A DNA stretch of 6,655 nt from Chloroflexota bacterium. GTDB taxonomy: Bacteria; Chloroflexota; Chloroflexia; JAMDCE01. Position numbers and translations under genes: made by a program. Shown here piece after piece: positions 1 to 5,240 of the stretch. Positions within the stretch are counted from its first letter, which is position 1. Each line of letters begins with the position of its first letter. The notes below the pieces were generated by a model. It was not told where the DNA came from. It did not search any database and was given only the letters and a program-made list of their open reading frames with translations. Location of the stretch: NCBI GenBank assembly GCA_023489135.1, contig JAMDCE010000172.1, positions 1 through 6,655 on the forward strand, given 5' to 3'.

Positions 1-4
1 AGAC

Positions 5-88
5 GCCCATATTTGTCCATTTGCCCGCCCACCAGTGGGGATTATTCGGCGCCCATAATTGCGGAATCGCCATGCCCATAAATGTCCC
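5..88 (+). repeat. Four direct copies of GCCCANNNNTG at about 23-bp spacing; possible mobile-element end
   Basis: The motif GCCCANNNNTG occurs on the same strand at 5, 27, 51 and 74, giving spacings of 22, 24 and 23 bp. Copies 1, 3 and 4 are close to one another (GCCCATA followed by AT-rich sequence and TG); copy 2 is degenerate. Regularly spaced same-strand repeats close to an end are known for IS21-family elements, where they bind transposase, and a decayed IS21-type IstB fragment lies further right. Assignment to an IS21-like end is therefore an inference. The window starts only 4 bp before the first copy, so more copies or the element itself may lie to the left. A regulator-binding array is the alternative. 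Confidence 0.45.
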
Positions 89-96
89 TTTCCAGA

Positions 97-339
97 TTAC
101 CACCGACACGATTCGTCCCTCTGTGAATTATACGCTGGTGTCAGAGATTCCGCGTTCCGTGGTGGCTTGCCGCTCCACCAGATGGTCATCCATTTATCAG
201 CAACAGAGATCCCTTCTATTTGAGGTGGCGAGGTGGAAGGCAAGTGTAAGGTTTGACCCAAGAAAAGGATTGATACAACAATCAACGTTAGGATAGCGAC
301 AAGTCCGATCTTTTTAAAGTTGCATTTTCGGACAGACAT
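97..339 (-). CDS. Small single-pass membrane protein (hypothetical), last gene of the candidate conflict operon
   Basis: This 80-aa reading frame starts at ATG 339, which lies inside the last 26 bp of the HEPN-type gene in another frame. The N-terminus is basic (MSVRKCNFKK), followed by an uninterrupted hydrophobic segment at residues 11-28 (IGLVAILTLIVVSILFLG) and then a polar tail of about 50 residues. This is the layout of a single-pass anchor or an uncleaved signal. A longer version from TTG 369 adds ten residues but has no better ribosome site. The ribosome site at 339 is weak (ATAAAG just upstream), so translational coupling to the HEPN gene is likely if the gene is real. The frame stops at 97, right beside the GCCCANNNNTG repeat array, so the tail could be altered by a mobile-element boundary. 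No family is recognised. Small membrane proteins are common effectors in defence operons, but that role is only a possibility here. Confidence 0.45.
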   Translation of the reverse strand: MSVRKCNFKKIGLVAILTLIVVSILFLGQTLHLPSTSPPQIEGISVADKWMTIWWSGKPPRNAESLTPAYNSQRDESCRW

Positions 340-919
340 CTTTATTAGTATAGAAGTAAAACTTAGCAAGCGTCAACAAGTAATTTACCAGATTCCACGG
401 CTCGTTAACAGCTTTGCCAATAGCCAACGGCTGCCACATGGCTGCGGCTTTGACATCTATTCGCCTTTGTCTGGGTGATCCCATATGCGCGACGGACAGG
501 TTTCTAATCATCTTGATCTTATCTACCAGCGAGCCGCCTGTGGGCTTCTTATCATGTTTCACGCGTAGGGACGCGTCACGATTGAGTGCGTTGAGTTGCT
601 CGTACAGCTGGTCGTAAGCACGTTCTAAGGCAGTGAAGAAGAAGGTATAGGAAAACAGACCATAAAGATAGCGCGGCTGGAGATCGAGGAAGGCCTGGCA
701 GGGATTGAAACTCCTCTCGTCCTCTGTAACTGAATCATCTATCTTTGCTTGGAAACGAGCGGCATCACGTTTCCAGTCTTGTACAATAAGATCAAGAAAT
801 TTCCACATCAGCGGAATATTTGAGAATAGCATCGGGTCCGGCTCTTTCCAGCTCAAGTTCTCAACTGGGTTCTCACACCATATTGGAGCAAGATCAGCCA
901 GCCTGCATTTCCTAATCAT
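314..919 (-). CDS. HEPN-like protein with RNxxxxH motif, putative ribonuclease effector
   Basis: This is a 201-aa, mainly helical protein. Residues 139-145 read RNLSVAH, an exact R-N-x4-H motif. In HEPN families this Arg/His pair forms the active site of metal-independent RNases, including several toxins and abortive-infection effectors. It is preceded by an aromatic-rich helix (RYLYGLFSYTFFFTALERAYDQL, residues about 83-105) and a basic loop (KHDKKP), consistent with a HEPN four-helix core. The family assignment rests on this motif and the helical context only. ATG 919 is chosen as the start because it lies 20 bp after the ATPase stop. A GTG at 973 would add 18 residues and overlap the ATPase gene by 34 bp. 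Neither has a strong ribosome site; ATG 919 has a weak GAG about nine bases upstream. Position directly behind an SMC-like ATPase suggests that the ATPase controls its activity. It could also be an inactive structural HEPN partner. Confidence 0.7.
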   Translation of the reverse strand: MIRKCRLADLAPIWCENPVENLSWKEPDPMLFSNIPLMWKFLDLIVQDWKRDAARFQAKIDDSVTEDERSFNPCQAFLDLQPRYLYGLFSYTFFFTALERAYDQLYEQLNALNRDASLRVKHDKKPTGGSLVDKIKMIRNLSVAHMGSPRQRRIDVKAAAMWQPLAIGKAVNEPWNLVNYLLTLAKFYFYTNKDVCPKMQL

Positions 920-939
920 TGTGAGCTCAAGCTCGCTTA

Positions 940-3291
940 TCACTTGCCGTATCGCCAGCGAATCTCGCTGCACTCACACTGGGTGGTCTTTGAGTTACCT
1001 ACAAACCAAACGGCCTTGCCACACGTTGAGCACTTAAAGTATTCAAGGGCTCTTTCGCAGACATCGATTAGTTTGATCGCTTCCGACCGTTTGAGGTTGA
1101 ATGTATGTGATGCTCGGTTGCCCCAAGCAAGGAGTAGTCTATCTGCCTCCCTGAGTGCGGCGATTGCGTCGGCGTGGTCTGTATAGATCTTATCAACCCT
1201 CTTCTGAAAGCATTTTGAGCCATCAGCAACCAGCCGTTCCAAAAACTCATGGGCCAGCCTCTGATCATTCTTTTCACCGCGAAAGTACTGCAGCCTCACC
1301 TGAAGGCGCTCCGCGATAAGCGCGAGCTCAATATCCATGATCTTCCGCGCATCGTTTCCGGCCGAATCGGGCCGTGCACTGAGATGGGCACGCGCGTCCC
1401 CGAATGTCGTTGTTTTGTGTGACCAACGTATGCCGATCTCTGGAGTATCGTATGGCAAGAGCGTCTTAAAAACCCAGTTGTTGTCATCGCCAAGCAGATG
1501 TCGCAACTCCGTGTACCATTCGCGGTCGTGGGTTAGGATCACCACCTGCCGTCCCTTGAAAATTTTCTCCAGCAGTTCGACGATCATGCCGCGATGATTC
1601 CGATCTAGGCTGACAATCACGTCGTCGAGGATTAGGGGCCGATCTGTATACGCCTGGCGTTTTGCCATTGCCAAGAAGATACAGAGACCAAGACTGTTCC
1701 TATTGCCCTCGGAGAGAGTAAGCCTAGGAGAGTTCTGTTCGGCGCCGTGGAACTTCAAACTTATGTCGATGGCTTTATCTGCTTCCTCCGGGAGATAGAG
1801 GCGCACATCTGTGATTCGTTCCCCCGGATGTAGAATTGACCACATCGCTTGTACATCAGCCGAAATCTCGTCGATCACTGTTTGAGAGCGCTGCCTGAGC
1901 TCCTCGCGGACCCCACGCTCCAAGTGGTTAATAAAGGAGATAAGCGCCTCGGCGCGCTTCACTGCGGCGGCCTGATCTTTGGCCTCGATAACGGCCTTGC
2001 CGGCTCCGACCTTCTGCTGGGCGTCTAGGTGGCCTCTAGCGTCTGGCGCCGTACCTTGGGATGCAGATGCCGCCGCAACAATCAGGGGCAGTAATCCCTC
2101 CTCTAGCGCCTTAAGGTCTTCCTCGGTGCATGACTCGCGGAGTACCTCGGCGTTGACCCTGTCCAGATGCGCAAAGCTATCTCTTAGACCATTCTGTGAG
2201 TGTTCGTCCCGCCAAGGTTTTACGTCAGCCTTATCGAAACTTAACTTAAGGCACTTAACTGTGTCACACAAACTGCCTATGGCGGCTTTTCGAGTTTCGA
2301 ATGCCTTAATAACCTGTTCGAGACGCTCTCGCTCGGCTTGTATATGTGTGCGGAAAGAATCGACAGTGACCACTTGCCCGCAGGCGGGGCATTTTACCTC
2401 TGTCTCATCTGTTAGAGCACCGGCGAACTTATTGGCAGATAGTAAGACGTTCAACTTTTCATGGATCAGTGGCTCGACCGCACCGGAAAGATCGGCGTCA
2501 GCAGTTCGGACTGCCACGACGTTATCCTTCACCCTCAGTCCGGCCACATCGGCAAGGATGAGATGCTGCCTCTGATCGGCGGACAAACTTGCTATCCGTT
2601 TGTTGATGGCCGCTTCCAAGTCCGCGCATAGGCACAACATATCCTGCATCGGGGCCTTGCTCGTGCAATACTTTTGCCACAGATCTTCCAGCCTCGAAAA
2701 TATCTCGACGTCGGTATCTGTGCCGAAGACCGTCTTTCGCTTGGTCTCAACCTGGGTGAGCATTGTCCTCGTCTGTATAAGCTTCGACTCGGTCTCGACG
2801 GCTTTGGCAAGTTGGCGGAGATTCTCAGCAATAACTTCCAACTGGTCCAATCCAATCAGGGGTAGTAAGGCTGAGTACTTCGCACCTTTACTGTCGTGGA
2901 TGAACTGGGCAACCTCATCCTGTCTCAGTATCGTACATCGATACTCCCACGTCTCCATCGCAACTGTTTCGGCCCCTGAGCTTGTCGATAAGCCATTTGG
3001 TTTGATCTGGGTTTTCAGCTCCGAGCCGTCCTTAAACTTGATCCTTAGCTCAGTCGCGCGGTCCTGGGGCTTGTGAGTGTTGATAATTCCTTTTTCTTGG
3101 TGCTTACCACTGTACTCATGCGCCAGATGACCGATTCGACCTTTGCTGAGCACAAACTCGACGCCGTCCACGAAAGACGACTTTCCTGAGCCGTTCTCTC
3201 CATAGACGACCATTGACTTGCAGTCTGGTTCGAGTGAAACTGGATCAGCGGCCCCGCGAAACCAAGACAACTGGATGGTCTTGATTCTCAT
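940..3291 (-). CDS. SMC/Rad50-like ABC ATPase with zinc-hook motif and C-terminal helical plus zinc-ribbon extension
   Basis: This 783-aa protein has the full ABC-ATPase motif set in SMC/RecF order. It shows an N-terminal strand typical of the class (IKTIQLSWFRG), Walker A GENGSGKSS at 31-39, a Q-loop-like LRQDEVAQF at 122-130, the signature LSEGNRNSL at 526-534, Walker B RPLILDDVIVSLD at 551-563 with the D-loop, and switch histidine H588 in LTHDR. Between the two ATPase halves, charged helical stretches (about 150-190, 315-345 and 425-475) flank CPAC at 301-304, which is placed like a Rad50/RloC zinc hook on short arms. After the ATPase, residues 630-750 form a helical domain containing GNRASH (724-729). 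A C-terminal Cys cluster follows (C754, C757, C772, C774), probably a zinc ribbon. Start ATG 3291 has GAGG seven bases upstream and overlaps the preceding stop as ATGA, implying coupling. Related ATPases act in DNA repair or as sensors in defence systems. The exact subfamily is not recognised. Confidence 0.9.
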   Translation of the reverse strand: MRIKTIQLSWFRGAADPVSLEPDCKSMVVYGENGSGKSSFVDGVEFVLSKGRIGHLAHEYSGKHQEKGIINTHKPQDRATELRIKFKDGSELKTQIKPNGLSTSSGAETVAMETWEYRCTILRQDEVAQFIHDSKGAKYSALLPLIGLDQLEVIAENLRQLAKAVETESKLIQTRTMLTQVETKRKTVFGTDTDVEIFSRLEDLWQKYCTSKAPMQDMLCLCADLEAAINKRIASLSADQRQHLILADVAGLRVKDNVVAVRTADADLSGAVEPLIHEKLNVLLSANKFAGALTDETEVKCPACGQVVTVDSFRTHIQAERERLEQVIKAFETRKAAIGSLCDTVKCLKLSFDKADVKPWRDEHSQNGLRDSFAHLDRVNAEVLRESCTEEDLKALEEGLLPLIVAAASASQGTAPDARGHLDAQQKVGAGKAVIEAKDQAAAVKRAEALISFINHLERGVREELRQRSQTVIDEISADVQAMWSILHPGERITDVRLYLPEEADKAIDISLKFHGAEQNSPRLTLSEGNRNSLGLCIFLAMAKRQAYTDRPLILDDVIVSLDRNHRGMIVELLEKIFKGRQVVILTHDREWYTELRHLLGDDNNWVFKTLLPYDTPEIGIRWSHKTTTFGDARAHLSARPDSAGNDARKIMDIELALIAERLQVRLQYFRGEKNDQRLAHEFLERLVADGSKCFQKRVDKIYTDHADAIAALREADRLLLAWGNRASHTFNLKRSEAIKLIDVCERALEYFKCSTCGKAVWFVGNSKTTQCECSEIRWRYGK

Positions 3292-3503
3292 TGGTTAGCC
3301 TCGCCATTTGACTCGTCGGGGGCCATGTGTGCGATAAGAACACTCGCGACTTTACTGATCTCTTTGCAAGATAGCGTCCGTTCGCTAAGATTCCCGTTTA
3401 ACAAATTAGTCAGCGCGGTTAGGGCGGCCTCTGTAACCGATGGGAAATGGTCCCGGGCTTCCGTAATCCTAGTAGTGATCCAATTCTGATCGTTGTCCGG
3501 CAT
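3288..3503 (-). CDS. Small helical protein, first gene of the ATPase-HEPN operon (hypothetical)
   Basis: This is a 71-aa acidic protein with no recognised family. Residues 8-27 and 38-60 look like amphipathic helices (WITTRITEARDHFPSVTEAALTAL and LSCKEISKVASVLIAHM as short cores), with no transmembrane segment and no clear helix-turn-helix. ATG 3503 is chosen because a G-rich tract ends four bases upstream and can serve as a ribosome site. An in-frame TTG at 3650 would extend the protein to 120 aa, but it lacks a ribosome site and would translate a region that looks like leader sequence. The TGA stop overlaps the ATPase ATG in the four-base junction ATGA, so the two products are probably made together and may form a complex. 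Small middle components accompany ABC ATPases in some described three-component conflict systems. Whether this is one of them cannot be told from sequence alone. Confidence 0.65.
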   Translation of the reverse strand: MPDNDQNWITTRITEARDHFPSVTEAALTALTNLLNGNLSERTLSCKEISKVASVLIAHMAPDESNGEANQ

Positions 3504-3515
3504 ATTACCCCCCCC
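3504..3515 (-). promoter_or_regulatory. Homopolymeric G8 tract acting as ribosome binding site
   Basis: On the minus strand, eight consecutive G residues (3515-3508) are followed by TAAT and then ATG 3503. The tract is the only plausible Shine-Dalgarno element for the 71-aa gene. Its length determines the spacing to the start codon and lies in the range where slippage can occur, so it could act as a variable translation-initiation site. The tract is seen directly; variability is inference. Confidence 0.4.
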
Positions 3516-3571
3516 AGGGAGGCGTAGGGAACACCGGATGGGCTCGTGTGTTCTTACGTCACCCAACAGTT

Positions 3572-3596
3572 GATTCGTACAGATTCGTGCCACGAA
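3572..3596. promoter_or_regulatory. Candidate operator: 13-bp palindrome plus direct repeat in the operon leader
   Basis: TTCGTGCCACGAA at 3584-3596 is an inverted repeat with 6-bp arms around one central base. The heptamer GATTCGT is also present twice on the plus strand, at 3572-3578 and 3582-3588, so the left half-site is effectively duplicated 10 bp away, about one helical turn. It lies between the promoter (3715-3686) and the first start codon (3503), where a bound repressor would block transcription. No obvious regulator gene sits within the operon. Alternatively, it is a hairpin in the roughly 175-nt leader RNA. Confidence 0.4.
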
Positions 3597-3685
3597 CTCA
3601 GCGCCGTTGCATGAGGAGTACGGCCGAGAAAGCGCTTCTGGAAAGCACAACAGCCGTTGGTGGAAGCGGATGATCGGTCTGGATA

Positions 3686-3715
3686 TTTATACTCTTGCTA
3701 AATAGCGGCTGTCAA
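3686..3715 (-). promoter_or_regulatory. Sigma70-type promoter of the ATPase-HEPN operon
   Basis: On the minus strand a perfect -35 box TTGACA (3715-3710) and a -10 box TATAAA (3691-3686, five of six consensus bases) are separated by 18 bp. The -35 box overlaps the stop codon of the 349-aa gene, so the promoter is embedded in the end of the gene upstream. Initiation is expected near 3679, giving a leader of roughly 175 nt before ATG 3503. This supports expression of the downstream operon independent of the nuclease-fusion gene, although read-through is also possible. Confidence 0.65.
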
Positions 3716-4761
3716 GGTCTTTCCGGTTCACATCTTTTGGCTCTCGCGTAAACCGCGTGCAGGGGGAAGAACTCAAAGTAGTTCCTCTCGTCGAACCAGG
3801 CGCATTTGAAATCTCTTAGAGGTAGTTTGCTTCTTGAAGCCAATGCCAGCGCATAGATCACCAGTTGGCTGACCGGATTAACCTTGTAGGCATCGGGCTT
3901 GTAGTCGAGGATATGGATCAAGCCGTTCCTCACCTGCAGGACATCAATATGCCCGGTGATAGGGGTTTGTTGATCTTCGAGGCCAATGTGGAAGCCCTTT
4001 CGGGCAAAGTAGGCAATCTCCTCCAGAGTAAGATAAACCGGTACCTCGCAGGCAATGGTGGTGCTGTCGTTTGTGAGCATAAACGACTGGACGGCGTCGT
4101 GGCGCTCCTTGTTGGTTCGGGCAAGCTGCAGTCCCAAGTTGGCCAGGTCGCAGGCCAGGTTCTGTTTCTCCAGTTTGACCAAGGGCAAGGTCGCAAGTTC
4201 TGTTTGTGACGATCTTGCTGCTTGGTTGTCCTCTTGTTTTCGAAAGAGGTCGTGAGGGAAGTCTTTGTCTTGAATGCTTGCAAGATATTGCTTGAGCCGG
4301 TCGAGGGTTCTTTCGGGAACGGCATTGGTTGGAAGGTCGAGCTTGGCGCGGTGGATTCTGAACCTATAGACCTGGTTGTGGTCAAGATTTAGTGAGGCGA
4401 TGATTTTCTCGGGCTTATAGAGGCTCTTGGCGTCTGGGCGAAGCCTTTGGAAAGTACAGATTGGGGCAAAGCGCTCTGCCCAATCTGAGATTGTGCGACG
4501 GGGAATGGTCAGGTGGTATTTGGCTGTCATAAGCTTTGACACCTCCTCCTGGGAGTAGCCCAGATCATAGAGGGATATCGCCCGCAGAATTAAGCGGGGT
4601 GGGTATTTGACTCGTTTCAGGGGGAGAGGGGAGAAGTACTTGCGACAGGTTTTGCAGAAGTAGAGCTGGATGCGGCGGTAGAGGTTTTTGCGCGAGCCCT
4701 TCTTGATGATGGCACGGGAGTCGCAGTAGGGACAGAAGGTTGGTTTGGTGTTGATGTCCAT
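3712..4761 (-). CDS. Transposase-type zinc ribbon and HTH fused to a RecB/Cas4-like PD-(D/E)XK nuclease
   Basis: This is a 349-aa protein with two distinct halves. Residues 10-39 form a four-cysteine zinc ribbon (CPYC at 10-13, CKTC at 36-39, then RKYFSP) of the kind found at the N-terminus of IS1-type and related transposases. Residues about 56-97 make a helix-turn-helix (LYDLGYSQEEVSKLM, then IPRRTISDWAERF). The C-terminal half carries a complete RecB/Cas4-type nuclease core: E239 in CEVPVYL, D273 in GHIDVL, D286 and K288 in LDYKPD, and Q299/Y303 in QLVIYALAL. All metal-binding and catalytic positions expected for the fold are present, so it should cut DNA. No DDE transposase catalytic domain is seen. 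ATG 4761 has only a weak ribosome site (GAG). It is on the same strand as the downstream operon, 208 bp before that operon's first ATG, and could be a nuclease partner, a mobile-element-derived enzyme or an independent gene. Confidence 0.8.
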   Translation of the reverse strand: MDINTKPTFCPYCDSRAIIKKGSRKNLYRRIQLYFCKTCRKYFSPLPLKRVKYPPRLILRAISLYDLGYSQEEVSKLMTAKYHLTIPRRTISDWAERFAPICTFQRLRPDAKSLYKPEKIIASLNLDHNQVYRFRIHRAKLDLPTNAVPERTLDRLKQYLASIQDKDFPHDLFRKQEDNQAARSSQTELATLPLVKLEKQNLACDLANLGLQLARTNKERHDAVQSFMLTNDSTTIACEVPVYLTLEEIAYFARKGFHIGLEDQQTPITGHIDVLQVRNGLIHILDYKPDAYKVNPVSQLVIYALALASRSKLPLRDFKCAWFDERNYFEFFPLHAVYARAKRCEPERP

Positions 4762-4846
4762 AAGCTCATCGAGTTCGTTGCTGAGTACAAAGTTATTCCA
4801 GCAATTATCTCATAGATTCCCACCAAGACCGAGCTCCCCAGGCTAC

Positions 4847-5001
4847 GCTAGATACTAAGGACAACCGCTGCCTTCTTGGCACGATAGGTGGGGCCTTCGA
4901 TCACGATCTGATAGGCCCCGTGGGCAAGACGATCCAGGGCCGAGTTGCCCAGGTGTCAATAGCCGCCCTGATGCCCACGGTCGCTCGACAGCTAGATACT
5001 A
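4847..5001. repeat. 11-bp direct repeat bracketing the IstB fragment
   Basis: GCTAGATACTA occurs perfectly at 4847-4857 and at 4991-5001, a period of 144 bp. The two copies coincide with the ends of the recognisable IstB-like stretch, and the left copy supplies its stop codon. This pattern fits a target-site duplication or short-homology recombination that captured the fragment. A repeat this long is unlikely by chance within such a short span, but the mechanism is inferred. Confidence 0.5.
4848..4991 (-). pseudogene. Decayed C-terminal fragment of an IS21-type IstB helper ATPase
   Basis: Translating the minus strand from 4991 gives LSSDRGHQGGY, an in-frame TGA (4958-4956), then HLGNSALDRLAHGAYQIV and IEGPTYRAKKAAV before a stop at 4848. 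The pattern ALDRLxHxAxxIxIxGxxxR is the conserved C-terminal end of IstB, the AAA+ helper of IS21-family transposition. Compared with typical IstB, a few residues appear to be missing between HLG and NSALDRL. The N-terminal ATPase part is absent, and a stop precedes 4991 in this frame. It is therefore a dead remnant rather than a gene, and shows that an IS21-like element once inserted here. The assignment rests on recalled family conservation, not on an alignment. Confidence 0.7.
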
Positions 5002-5019
5002 CAGCAGCTTGCGCTTTCC

Positions 5020-5138
5020 TTTAGCCAGCCGTAGTGCGGGGGCTTGTCCCCCGCTCGCGCCCCTCCAGCAGGGGACGAGCCCCTGCACTACGTTCCACAA
5101 GTCTCGCCTGCCGAGGCCCGGATTGGTAGCTGGCTAAA
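5020..5138. repeat. Outer 10-bp inverted repeat enclosing the REP-like doublet
   Basis: TTTAGCCAGC at 5020-5029 and its exact reverse complement GCTGGCTAAA at 5129-5138 enclose a 119-bp segment that contains the REP-like hairpin pair. The arrangement resembles the terminal inverted repeats of a miniature element, although the inner pair is not centred (1 bp from the left arm, 37 bp from the right). No flanking target duplication was recognised. Confidence 0.35.
5031..5091. repeat. Inverted pair of GTAG-headed REP-like hairpins
   Basis: The first unit (5031-5054) begins GTAGT and folds as GCGGGGG, loop CTTGT, CCCCCGC. The second (5068-5091) is its inverted copy, folding as GCAGGGG, loop ACGAG, CCCCTGC and ending ACTAC. 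The 24-bp units match at 21 positions when inverted and are separated by 13 bp. The third pair of the 7-bp stem is G-C in one unit and A-T in the other, a compensatory change that keeps the hairpin. A GTAG head followed by a GC-rich palindrome, arranged as an inverted doublet, is the form of REP elements moved by REP-associated tyrosine transposases. No such transposase is in the window. It sits in non-coding DNA between the IstB remnant and the regulator promoter. Confidence 0.65.
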
Positions 5139-5175
5139 TGCTAATGCAAACCGCTCCACCGACTTGCGCAGCATA

Positions 5176-5203
5176 TTGACAAGTGGCAGACCGAGCGTAT
5201 AAT
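5176..5203 (+). promoter_or_regulatory. Perfect consensus sigma70 promoter of the GntR regulator
   Basis: TTGACA at 5176-5181 and TATAAT at 5198-5203 match both consensus boxes exactly, with a 16-bp spacer. Initiation is expected near 5210, about 30 nt before the GTG start at 5241. The ATG at 5202 lies inside the -10 box and so would not be in the message. A promoter this strong on a regulator gene normally implies repression, which fits the palindromes just downstream. Confidence 0.8.
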
Positions 5204-5231
5204 GTATCACGCATACGGCATAACGTATACG
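5204..5231. promoter_or_regulatory. Candidate autoregulatory operator of the GntR/FCD regulator
   Basis: Directly downstream of the -10 box lie GTATCACGCATAC (5204-5216, 4-bp arms around five bases) and the perfect 8-bp palindrome CGTATACG (5224-5231), which runs into the GGAG ribosome site. GntR/FCD proteins commonly bind short palindromes with GT/AC half-sites such as a GTATAC core. The position over the transcription start and leader fits autorepression. CGTATAC also recurs at 5976 upstream of the dehydrogenase. Binding is inferred. Confidence 0.5.
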
Positions 5232-5240
5232 GAGTCTAAC

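Noticed and set aside
28..39. CCCACCAGTGGG hairpin as a terminator for the minus-strand operon
   Set aside because: The stem is only five base pairs with a two-base loop and there is no T-run after it.
21..296. 91-codon plus-strand frame at the left edge
   Set aside because: It translates the GCCCANNNNTG repeat array and the antisense of the membrane ORF; composition is not protein-like.
314..973. GTG 973 as start of the HEPN-type gene
   Set aside because: It has no ribosome site and would overlap the ATPase by 34 bp; ATG 919 sits neatly after the ATPase stop. It cannot be fully excluded.
1105..1122. GNRASH in the ATPase C-terminus as a second catalytic HEPN site
   Set aside because: Only two residues separate Arg and His, whereas the catalytic motif needs four to six; recorded only as a helical feature.
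1979..3076. Plus-strand open frames of 198 and 158 codons
   Set aside because: They lie opposite the ATPase gene, are rich in Ser/Arg/Cys as expected for antisense frames, and show no motifs.
3288..3650. 120-aa version of the first operon gene from TTG 3650
   Set aside because: It has no ribosome site, and the added 49 residues cover the likely leader and operator; ATG 3503 is better supported.
3660..4850. Terminal inverted repeats defining the 349-aa gene as an intact insertion sequence
   Set aside because: I compared both flanks by eye and found no matching inverted ends or target duplication.
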